DNA from: Branchinecta lynchi
Taxonomy: Eukaryota; Arthropoda; Branchiopoda; Anostraca; Branchinectidae
Assembly (NCBI GenBank): GCA_023053575.1
Contig: JAKZAP010000001.1
Coordinates: forward strand, 26,492,533-26,556,532
DNA: 64,000 nucleotides
Direction: 5' to 3'
Under the pieces are notes generated by a model. It saw only the letters and a program-made list of their open reading frames with translations, made no database searches and was not told the DNA's origin. Below are positions 35,701 to 47,700 of the stretch, in pieces. The position numbers were made by a program, and so were the translations under genes. Position 1 is the stretch's first letter. The number at the start of each line of letters is the position of its first letter.

Positions 35701-38700
35701 ATGAAATACGACTGATCAGGCTGGCTGCCAGTGAATGACTGATTTGTATTGTATATCTCTTAGCATTCGAGAATACTCAAATCTGAGGTTCAGTCCTTTA
35801 ACACTATGCTTTGCTACTAAGGTACCCACAACTTTGGCTGTATATGATAAGCCTTTATCCTGGCTTGCTCGACCGTGAAAATGTCCTTGTGACGAAATAT
35901 CCTTGTGACAAATTGTCCTGTGACGAATTGTCTGTGATGAATTGTCCTATGACAAATTGTCATGTGACGAATTGACCGGACACCGAAAATCGGCATACTG
36001 GTTATCTTTTGATCATGATCACTGGGAGCATGATACGCACCGGAAAGACCAAAACACGAAAGGTGTGAATCAGTGTGGCGCCGCTAGAGTCTTAGAATGC
36101 GCCGTATGAAATTCGGGTCTTCTGGTTTAAGAATGGTTAGAGAAAAAGGTTGCATAAGCATTATCGGCACTACGAGTCCTTTAAACACGGGATCTGTGAA
36201 ACTATTTCATCGGACTTCTGATCAATCCATCATCGACTTTGAAACTCGAACCTGTAGGTAAAAACTTTAAGATTAAAGATGACCTCAGAATACGCCTTTT
36301 CTGTTTAAAAATAACTCAATTATTTATTTTGTGATTGCCCATCTTCAAGCTTTTCCTTCGATGGGAAACAACGCTAAAACTACAAATACATCCACATCCT
36401 TCAGTTTGATAATAGTAAGTAATAGTAAGTAAGTAATTTATTTATAACCCGCCGACTTGGCACACACTATGAGCAAAGGGATAGGAGACTCTTCAATTTT
36501 ATTTAAGAAATAAAATAAAAAAGTTATAAGCCATTGAAGGATCTCAATCGCTTTCCACTACTTTTACTTAAGTAGTCCACTAACATCTGAAATCTCCCTC
36601 TTAATAAATGCTTGTGAATAACGTTTCGTTTTTGCAGAGCTATATTTAGTTTTATTTTTATATTTATTTTTCTATACGTTTTGTAGCTTTTTATTTTCAT
36701 GTTGTTCAAAGAGTCTTATAGAGACTATCGCATGCACGTATTTGTTATTAAGAGTAGCCGTAATCAGTTTATTTGACTAACGGCCAGCTGGAGCCATCCA
36801 TAAGACTTTCAAGAATAATCACAGACAAGACAATAACAAAAAGAAAAGAAGCAAAAATCATCAATAAACACACAAATGGTGCTTAAATTTGGACTGGTTG
36901 AGCGTAAATATCTCCCGTCAAGTCCCAGTCCCCCGACATCAACAACAAGACCAAATGCTTCGATGGGATCCCACAAATTTAATATCTCATCCAGACAATT
37001 GGGTCCTGTCTTCTCCAGACTCCTTAAGCATTTTTACTACAAAAATTCAGAAACAGATCAAGGCCAAATAGCTAACCATCTTAGAAAACCAAGTTCAGAT
37101 ATGGATCCAGCATGTGTGTTTACCCCTATATGCCATATTTGTTTTGACGAAACTGATCGAAACTTTCCGCCTTAGCTTACTTCTCCCAAATTTCCGGTTG
37201 CTGCCGAATTCGGGAACTACTTATCCGACATAAAAAAACGAACTATCGAACGTCTAATCAACTTCAAATAAAGCTTGAACTCATGACAATTTTTCCGGTT
37301 TCAGCCGGATTCCGGGCTAACTATGCGTCCGGGTATAAAACGATTGTCATATACGGATTCAGCCTCTCTTCTTACCCCTAATCGGAATCTAATGAACTAC
37401 AAATTTAAACAAATTTAACAAATTTTCCGGACCTGGCCGGATTCCTGGCGAACTACTTGTCCGGCGAGAAAATAGTTTTAATAATCGTATTCAGCATGTA
37501 TTTCTACCCCTAAATCGAACATCTAATCAACTTCAAATAAAACTTTTGCTTTTAACAAATTGTCTGGTTTGGCCGGATTCGAGGCGAACTACTTGTCCGG
37601 CGAGAAATGGTTTTCATATTCGTGTTCAGCATGCCTTTTTACCCCTTAATAATCAAATCTAATCAACTAAACCTAAATAATCATCTAATCAACTTTAAAT
37701 AAAACTTCTACTTTTAACAAACCTTCCGGTTTTGGCCGAATTCCAGACTAACTACTTTCCCGGCGAAACATATGTTCTCACCATAGTGTTCAGCATTCTA
37801 TGCTATCTACGGATTTTTGAAAAGTCACAAGGTCTACGATGTAATGTTTAGGTATAGCGTGCGAGAAAAAGTAGGTAAATTGTACAGTTGTGGTTTACGG
37901 GATCTAACATTTTACTTAGGTATTCAAAATTATTTTTTGTTCTGTTTAAACTTCCTCGACTGACAAACATAATACTGTCATGATTTTGATCATATTCAAT
38001 ACAAGAGTGCCCACATTTCTACTTCTAGCAAACTTCTCTCTTCACTTCATGACAAATTACACAATACATTTCAGTCCGATAAAAATCTTTTTAGCTTTGT
38101 GAACGAGCATGTAACACCTTAAAGGACCCCTCGCACTATTTTCTTTTCAACTTACAATATTTTAAAATATTTTAATACTTTAAAACTAGGCTGTGCTTTC
38201 AGCAAATAACCCACGATTTTGGCTGTTTAAAGCCTTTTCCAAGACCCGTTGACTTACAACGAAAACAGGGAAACAATTTACATAACCGGTTTCTCTGATG
38301 AAAAAACTTCTCGCAGACAACCGGCAGCAGCGTGATACACATCGAAGGTGGCAAAACACGACAAGTGAGGAAACCAGCGTGTTTTTTTTTTTCGAGAGTT
38401 TAGCATTTACCGTGTGAAATTGGGGTCTCCGGATTTATAAATATATGGAGTGATTATGGAAGTAGGTTGCGTTAGCATTATAGGTAAGACAGGTCCTTTT
38501 AAAGGGGCATGACATGAAATATTCCTGATAAATGCTGGACCAAGCTTTCATAAGTGAGTTCATAAGTTGATCGTTTCTTTTTTCAGGATCTAGAGATTCG
38601 AAAGTTCTCAGCGCGTGACGGAGACCTTGGAGTGAATCGGAGAATGATATACACGCTAGAAAAAGGTAATCAAGAAACACTGCCAAACTACTAAAGCTGT

Positions 38701-41700
38701 TAGGGAGGCCTACCCTACCCAGGACTGCAGCACTCGGTAGTTCCAATCAAAGCTGCTGCGGTTAAAACTAAACCTGAAAATTGTTCCATTGTTTCCCGGC
38801 TTAATACCAAGAGACATAACCAGTCAGAATTTTCGAGTTTACTTTCATAGCTGTTTGTTAGCTTTTGCTCTCGAGCTCTTGCTCTTTTAACGCTCTTTAT
38901 TTTTCCTAAGTTTTGATTTACTTCCTTATTTATTAAAGTATAACTGAAAAGCCAACTTATATCATTCAACTGAACATACTTCATTAATTGAATTCTGCTT
39001 AGGGATTTTTTTTATTTTCCACTATCTGCTCTAGTAGTGACGTTCAGAATATCCACAGCCGTCTCCACAACGCAAATTCGACTATGACGCAGAGAATTTG
39101 AATCCCAACACAAACGCGGCTTTTCAGTGGCCAATGGTAATCTTGGTGAAGACTGCTTAGTGCATGAACACAAATTTGTGTAAATTTTGTCGTCAAGCAT
39201 ACAACACAGGCATAAGCACATAGACTTACCACAAATCCGACAGGGAAATTCCACTATCTGAAAATCGATTATTCGTGAATAGTGGAGCAACGAAGGAACG
39301 CATTTTCATCGGGTCTTCAAGCTTGTTTAAGTGAATAAGCGATGGGTAACTAGACTGCCCTATCCCAGCCCTTTTCGGTTAAACTTTAATATCTAGCTTG
39401 TGTTCTTAAGCCAAATTTTTGAACGCTATTGATTGTTCTTAAATATTGATTTATTTTTTTTATTTGTTCTCGTGGGGCGACTTTTTACAATTAAGCCAGC
39501 CTTCCGAGTCGTTTCTGTTGGATGAAGTCGGAGGTACGGACCAAGCAGTTTCTTAGGAAGTTTTTTTTAAGGGTTTGGTCGAGATTGTCAATAATAGGGT
39601 ATGTGCGTTCCAAAGCAGAGATGCATTGGGATAGTCCATGCACAGTCGTCTATTAGTTTGTATGTTGTTGTTTTTGGCGGGAAATATGAACTGGGATAAC
39701 AAGATTGAATATCTGGGGTTGTAAATTGGAATGAGGGCTCTCAGCAGAGATGGATGGCAGAATCCGATCATGAAAGAATTCGAATCCGAATCCAGGGCTA
39801 AGTACGAATCTGATTCCAAATCCGAATCCACCAGTCCATTCTGAGGATTCGAATCCGGAATCGAATACGGATTCACAGGTCTTCTTACCCCTAAATCAAC
39901 ATTTAATCAACTTCAAATGAAACTTTTACTTTTAACAAACTTTCCGGTTTTCGCCGGATTCTGGACGAACTATTTGTCCGGTGAGAAAATGATTTTCACC
40001 ATCGTGCTCAACATGTCTTCTTATCCCATAATCGACTATCACATTAGCTGTTTAAAAATATTTTGTTTGCCCTTTAATTTGAACCCCCTCCCCACCCCTA
40101 AACTCTACCTTCCCCTTGACCTAAGCAATCCTCCCACCAAGTTTCATAAAAATATTTCATTCCCTTCGAGAGTTATCGTGCTTACAGACGGACGGACAGA
40201 CGGACGGAAGGACAACTTTTGCGATGTCATAGGTATCCCTCCACTTACGTTTTGGGATCCCAAAAATCAAATCATGTACATAGGTTATAGTTGGAAATTC
40301 AGTGGTGAGAAAAAGCACTGATATCCAAGATAATCATATACCGTGATAGATTACTGAGGACGCTTGGTGGCGGAGACCAAAAAAGTTAGATTGCCCAAGC
40401 CCACTGTGTAAAATTGGGAAAACGGTAACCTGAAGGATATATTCTAGAAGTTTGAGCGGATTCGTAAGATTAAGGGTTTGGAATCCGAGTCCGAATCCGA
40501 ATCCGGCCTGACAAACAGAAGATTCGAATCCGGTGAAACACGATTCCTGGATTCGAATCCGGATTCGGATTCGACCATCTCTGGCTCTCAGTAAGCCTTT
40601 AACGGATATAAAGCGTACGCATTCTAATCACAGGACCTCGGATGAATCCTAATGAATGCACTCCCAGTGCTGGGAGTAGGTAATTTGGCGCCGTCCTTGA
40701 GTACGGTGCCTATTTCTCGGGATCTGAAATAGAATGATCGTTGTAACCCGTTATCCTTGAAATGATTGTAGGTGCACAGCCTTCTTCTGGGTCATTGTAG
40801 ACAGACGAACGCTTCTGCACTCTGAGATATCGAGGCAAAAACTCAGCCTACTCTAGCTAACCATTTTCATTAAGCCGAAGAATTCACTATCCTCTAAACC
40901 CTACATGAGAGTAACCTTGGTCACCGACAGACGGACACAAACGTGTTGCGAGAAAATACGGTACTGCAAACCAAATCAGCAGATAAAGGACCGGCGTGAT
41001 CGTTTTGCGGCGGGCTTGTATTTAGCCATAGTTTATATCTTTGCTATGTTGTAATTTATCCTGTGTGTTTTATGTATTTAGCTGACGTAGATCTGTTGTT
41101 GTTGTTTTGTTTTTATTGTTTCTTTCCTTTATTTTCTTTTCATACTCCATTTAAGACGATTTTTTGTCAGAAAAATACGTAATAAATAAATACATCATCA
41201 TCATCACCACTTACGAAGGGTGTCTTCCACATTCGTTTGAGAACAGTTGGGCAAAACAAAAATGAAAAGTTACTTCTTTTTAGGCGAGAACGTGAAGGTA
41301 GTGATTGATGCATCAACTGGGTCGCTTCGCCTGTCAGAGAGCGTGGACCGGGACACAGCAGGTTCAGAAGTTTACGCGTGGGAGTTTACCGTTGTGGCAA
41401 CAGAAGACATAGACGGGCTTTCGATCAAAGATACTGTCATACTTACGATCAAAGACGTCAACGACAACCTCCCTGAATTCACAAACAAGGGTGCCCTTTA
41501 CACATCAGTTGTACAAGAAAACTTTGTGGGAGAATTAGGTTTCAACTTCCCGATTATTGTAACGGATAAGGATTTCGTAAGTAACTTTATTTTTATCCGA
41601 TGTGGGTTTAATTTTTAAGTCAAGTTGACTGTGCTGTTTTCTGTGCTCCGAAATGATAGGGATGGGTTTTGAAAATGTCACAAATATTAAAATACTACCC

Positions 41701-44700
41701 AAAAATGGAATTTTTGATAAGTAACTTTTCCCGATCACTGCTCCTGTCGCCAGTCTCTGTAAGGCGATTATAGTGGTTGGCAAACAATGTTCACCAGCAA
41801 GGCCGTATCCAGGGGGGGGGGGGTTAGGGGGTTGAAACCCACCCTAAAAACGTACACAAATAATCGTTTTTATAGTCTTTTTTGTACTTTTTTGTCCGAT
41901 CCGCAGGCAACCCCCCCCCCCCCGAAAAAACTTCCTGGATACGGGCCGGTTCACAAGCCTCATGGCTTTGTGGTAGCCAACTCCGTGGTAGAGCCCTGGT
42001 AATGAGCCGAAGGTCGCAGCGTTCAAATCCCGCCTGAAGGACATTTTGAATTTCAGTTTACTGCTCATAATTACTGCAAGTCTGTCCGTCTGTCTACCCG
42101 TCTGCAAGCATGCCGAGGTCGCAGCTAGACTTTTTAGTCCACTAATTAATGCAGTTTCGCAAAGTGACTTGACTTGTTCTGTGTTTAGTCCGTGTTCTAT
42201 CAGATAAATGGTTCTGTCGGAACGTGTCCGAACGCTTTGTGGTGCAGTAAATTCTGCATTAATGCTGCATTTTCTTCTCTTTTTTTTTGTCCGAAAGCTG
42301 TTACCTTTTTTTCTTTTCTGACACTTCTAGAATACCAAAGTTTAAGTCAGGAAGAAGAAGAAGAAAAAAGAATTAGCTGTATAAAGCTGACAAAATGGAT
42401 CAGCTACTGATATTCAACCTTCTTATCTTTCCTTTCTTCGTTGGCCATGATCGCCAGTTGTCTTAGAATCTGGAATGTTTGCCGAATTGTCAATTATCTT
42501 TTTTAATTTGTTGTTTTTGCCGCCGAAAACACTGAGAGAATCGCCGTACTCCCCAGTTTCTTCTTGGAAATTCAGCATAAATTTAGCATTCTTGCTGAAT
42601 TTTTCGATGAATTTTATTCTGAATTAATGCTGCATAAAATGCTGAATTAATTCAGCATTTTCGTTCGTTTCGGAGCTTTCGGACACTTTCTCGGTGAAAA
42701 TAGGAGCAGTTTTACAGGTCCTAATCGACCTTGTCAGAATAATAGGTTAAGATAAGCTGAATCAATGAGAATGCCTGCTTATTTGCCGAAAGTGGTCATT
42801 TTTATTAAGTACAAACAAAAATGAACAAATCCGTATCCGTTTTGCACCATCAAACATGATTCGCAGTCAGCGTGGGCTGAAAGAATATTTATAGTACTAT
42901 CAGTATCTTCTTTAATTTTTATGGCACTTGTCTTTCGGCCAAGTGCCAATTGGCCGACCAGATTTCGGCGAAAAAGTGACACTGCAAACTCCAGTAATGG
43001 CATGGGCTAACGAGCTCGTGTCGCTGCCCAGTGGTCGATTTGTATTGTTGTTAAATCTTTTAAGCTAAAGAACCTGAACTGATGATGTAATTTTGACCCT
43101 CTCTCCCAAAAGTCTGGGAATTTCATCTGACGAGTCTGTGGCTCAGATAGCTCTTTGATAGTTCCGTGTATATCTGTTTCGCTTTGTCATACTCCTTTAC
43201 TTCAATACTCTTTACTACAATTTCGGGGAAAGAAATCTTGAAATTATTCACAATATTTAATCACAAAGAATTTAATCTCAATAAATCACAGTTTTTGTGT
43301 TTGAGATTTTCCTTTGTGATTAGTTGTTGGGATCCCAAAACGTAAGTGGAGGGATACTTATGACATCGCAAAAGTTGTCCGTCTATCCGTCCGTCCGTCT
43401 GTGCCCACTATAACTCTCGAAGGGAATGAGATATTTAGATCAAACTTGGTACGAAGGTTGTTTGGGTCAAGAGTTAAGGTCGACTTCGTAGACGGGCTCT
43501 GTAGCCCTAGATTTAGGGGTGGGGGAGGGTTTTTTTAATTAAGGGGCAAATGAAATATTTTTAAACATATAATGTGATACGTCGATTATAGGGTAAGAAG
43601 AGATGCTGAACACGATGGTGAAAACCATTTTTTCATCGAACAAGTAGTTCGCTTGGAATCCGGCCGAAACCGGAAAGTTTGTTAAAAGTAAAAGTTTTAT
43701 TTGAAGTTGATTAGATGTTCGATTTAGGGGTAAGAAGACATGTTGAACACTTACGTGAAAAGTATTTTCTACCCGGACAACTTGCTCAACCAGAATCAGG
43801 CCAAAACCGGAAAATTTGTTAAAAGAAAAAGTTTTATTTGAAGTTGATTAGACGACAGATTTAGGGGTAAGAAGATACTATGAATCTGTATATGACAATC
43901 TTTTTTTTTTTACCGGGATATATAGGTCGTTCGGAATCCGGTTGAAACCGGATTTCTTTTATAAGTTAAAGTTTTGCTTGAAATTGATTAGATGTTCTTT
44001 ATACGGATAAGGAGATACGCTGAACTCGTTTTTGAACTTTCTTTTTTTTTGTGGAAAAGTATATGGTAGTTTGTTCGCAATTGTCTGGATCAAATATTAG
44101 ATTTTTGGGATCCCATCGAAACCTTTGGTCTTGTTGCCATGGTTCTGGGCTGCTCAGCAATCAATAAATCTACGATTTAATTATAGATCTATCTGTTTAG
44201 CAATGGCAGTTGGCGCTTCACCTTTTCTTCGGGTTCTATTCTTCCGAAGGGCTGGTCACTCGCGGGTACTTGATGTACCTACAATTTTACCTAAATAAAA
44301 CATTCCACGCCAATTTCTGAAGACGTAGAAAATCTGGTCGAAATCGAAGTTCTAATCGGCTAACAATCTACGGATACTGATTCCATCTAGGATGAACGAC
44401 TTTCTCACCAAACCCTGCTGCTATCTCCCCAATTAAGACCTCACTCCAATTTTTGGCTAAAATTCCCTCTGGACAAAGGACCAGAGTTTGCAGAATTTAC
44501 TAGGAAGTCATCCTACATCTAGTTAGAAAGTCCAGGTTTGGTTTGAATACGAGCATGAAATTCAAACAATACATAAAACAGATAAGTCAGCTTTGACACG
44601 ATGCTTTGGCAGCAATATTTCGACCCTTCTTGGGAAGGGTCTCGGTCAGGCTGTTTTACGTCACGGACACTTAGGAGAAGAAACGGACCTGAAATACTTA

Positions 44701-47700
44701 AAAACAGACAGCTGAAGCGCAGATCAATTGACGTGTTCTTGCGTATTAATAGGCTCTAAAGACTTCAGTAAAATCTAATCCGTGATAATTTTGTCTCCGT
44801 TATCTCGTTACGCTTTACATTCTTCAATAATCACGTCATACTAAGATGAGACTGAAACAGGCGAATCTTCTCTTGCATTTTGGGATTCCAAAACGTAAGT
44901 GGAGGGATACCTATGACATCGTAAAAGTCGTCCGTCTGTCTATGAGCACGATAACTCTCGAAGGGAATGAGATATTTTGATAACACTTGGTGTGAGAAAT
45001 GTTTGGATCAAAGGAAAGGTCGAATTCGTACATGGGCTCTGTAGCCATACATTTAAGGGTGGGGGAGGGGTTTCAAATTATGTTGATTATATTATTAGCA
45101 GCTATTAGTTGAGCAGCTTAGGTTTTGTTTGTAACCTGGTTTTCTTCTTTTCAGAATTCGTCTATGGAGTTCTCTTCCCCATAAAGATTTGAACTAGGAG
45201 TCTAGGACTCAAGTGTCGAAGCCTCATAAGCAAACCTGGGCCAACATGGAAAAACCTAGTGGTTAAACAACTTATGAAATGTTCGAACTCACACACTACC
45301 AAGAACAAATAAGCACCAGAACCTCCGTCTCTCTATATCTGTAATACTACCGTGCGGAGTCGAATAAATCCCTGTACCCTGCCCGATGCAAACGAGTGGA
45401 GGATAAGAGCTACGCGGAACGTTACAATTACAAACGGCTATATCGCAGTAAAGCCTCGAAGAAGAAACTTCCGAAGTAAAAGCCGATTGGTTGTCTGAAC
45501 GCGCTGCAGAGCGGGTCAGTGGGTCCTGTGCTAATTACTCTGTACGTGCAACGGCGAAGAGGAAAGTAAACTGGTATGAACTCGAAGCTCAGCAAATACC
45601 TCTAGCAAATACAAATAGTCTCTAGGACCAAAGACGTCCCCCCCCCCCCACGCCGCATTCTGCCTTATTTGTTCTTGACACTACTAACAGAGCTCACTGC
45701 TAATAATTTGATTCTCTCTCAAGGTCTTCCACACCTGATTAAATCTTTACTTTTGTTTGAGTTTCGCCAAGAGCCATGTGGATACTGGTTTGCTTACGAA
45801 GTCTAAGACAATTCTGAATCCCTTTCATTTTTTTTTTTTTGTATCAAAGTGAAAGTCCATCATATAATTATCTAATTTTTTTATGGCACTTGAGCTTACT
45901 CAAGTGCCATATAGCGATTGTAATTTCTGTCCGTCAGTCGGTCTGTCGGTCCCGGTTTTGCTAGTTCGGGCACTTCCAGATAAGCTAGGACGATGAAACT
46001 TGGCAGGCATATCAGGAACTGGACCAGATTAAATTAGAAATACTCGCTTCCCCGATCCGACCATCTGGAGGGTAGTGGAGGGAGGGGGAATCCGGAAAAA
46101 TGAGGAAAAATGAGATATTTTTAGCTTACGAACGGGTTATCGGATCTTAATGAAACTTGATATATGGAAGGAACTCGTGTCTCAGACCCTCCATTTTAAA
46201 TCCAAACCGGATCCGGTGACATTGGGGGGAGTTGGAGGGGGAAACCGGAAATCTTGAAAAACACTTAGAGTGGAGGGATCCGGATGAAACTTGGTGGAAA
46301 GTACAAGTACAAGTCCTAGATACATGGCTGATATAACCGGAACGGGTCCGCTCACTTTGGGGGAGTTGGGGGGGGGAGAAGTCCGAATTTGTAGTGATCC
46401 CGCGAGTTCCGTGCTTCCTGATGTGCTGAGACGATGGAAATTGACAGGCATCTCTGGGACCCGACCAGATTAAATAAGAAATCGTCAATTCCCGATTCGA
46501 CCATCTGGGGGGGGGGGGGGGAGTAGAGGGAGGGGGAAGCCAAAATTTGAGGTATTTTTATCTTGCGAACGAGTCATCGGATCTTGATGAAATTTTATAT
46601 TTAGGATGACCTCGTGTCTCAGACGTCCCACTATAAATCCGGACCGGATCCGATGACACTGGGGGGAGTTGGAGGAGGGAACCGGAAATCTTGAGAAACG
46701 CTTAGAGTGGAGGGATTGGGATGAGACTTGGTGGGAAGAACAAGCACAAGTCCTAGATACGTCATTGATAGAAGCGGACCAGATCTAGGCACTCTGGGGG
46801 AGTTGGGGGGGGGGTCCGGATTTCTAGCGATCCCGCGAGTTCGGCATACTTCCTGATGTGCTAGGGCGATGAAACTTGGCAGGTATGTCAGGGACCCGAA
46901 CAGGTTCACTTGAGAACAGCCGTTTCCCCAATCCGACCATACTGGGGGGAGTGGATGGATGGGGAGACAGGAATCTAGTGGCGTGTATAACTTTTGAACG
47001 GGTGATCGGATCTTGATGAAATTTTATATTTAGGATGACCTCGTGTCTCAGACATCTCACTTTAAATCCGGGCGGATCCGATGACACTGGGGGAAGTTGG
47101 AGGAGGGAACCGGAAATTTTGAGAAACGCTTAGAGTGGAGGGATCGGGATGAAACTTGTTGGGAAAAACAAGCACAAGTCCTAGACACGTCATTGACATA
47201 ACCGGACCGGATCAGGGCACTGTGGGGGAGTTGGGGTCGGGGTCCGGATTTCTAGCGATCCCGCGAGTTCGGCATACTTCCTGATGTCCTAGGGCGATGA
47301 AACTTGGCAGGTATGTCAGGGATCCGAACATATTGACTTGAGAACAGCCGTTTCCCCGACCTGACCATCGTGGGGGGAGTGGGTGGATGGGGAGTCCGGA
47401 ATCTAGTGGCGTGCATAACTTTTGAACGGGTGATCGGATTTGAATGAAACTTGTCTGGTGAGCTATCGCCTCGGACGTTCAGTGTCACGTCCTGGTCGGG
47501 TCCGATACCTGTGGGGATGGAGGGGGGGGGGGGAACTCGAGAAACTCTAAAAGCAGAGGGATTGGGACGAAACTTAATGGATGGAACAAGCATTAGGCCT
47601 AGATGAAATTGAAGGAGCCAGATGGTTTCGGGGCTCTGTGGGGGGAGTTGGAGGGGTTTCCTGGAATTCCGGTAGTCGTGAGTTAGAATAGTTCCAGATG

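Larger units (their letters stand above)
31783..35800 (-). mobile_element. Two-ORF non-LTR retrotransposon (family J), apparently intact
   Basis: Read on the minus strand: short 5-prime leader, ORF1 (35671-34583), ORF2 (34586-31941), 3-prime UTR with a stem-loop CCACT...AGTGG, AATAAA and an ATTCATTC tail (31783-31806). Both ORFs are open, which is rare here and suggests recent activity. The architecture (gag with zinc knuckles, APE plus RT, no RNase H seen) fits the Jockey/CR1-like group; exact clade not determined. The 5-prime border is approximate. Confidence 0.85.

Noticed and set aside
43591..44030. Regular 137-bp repeats as a CRISPR array
   Set aside because: The whole unit is repeated without unique spacers, in an animal intron; it is a minisatellite.
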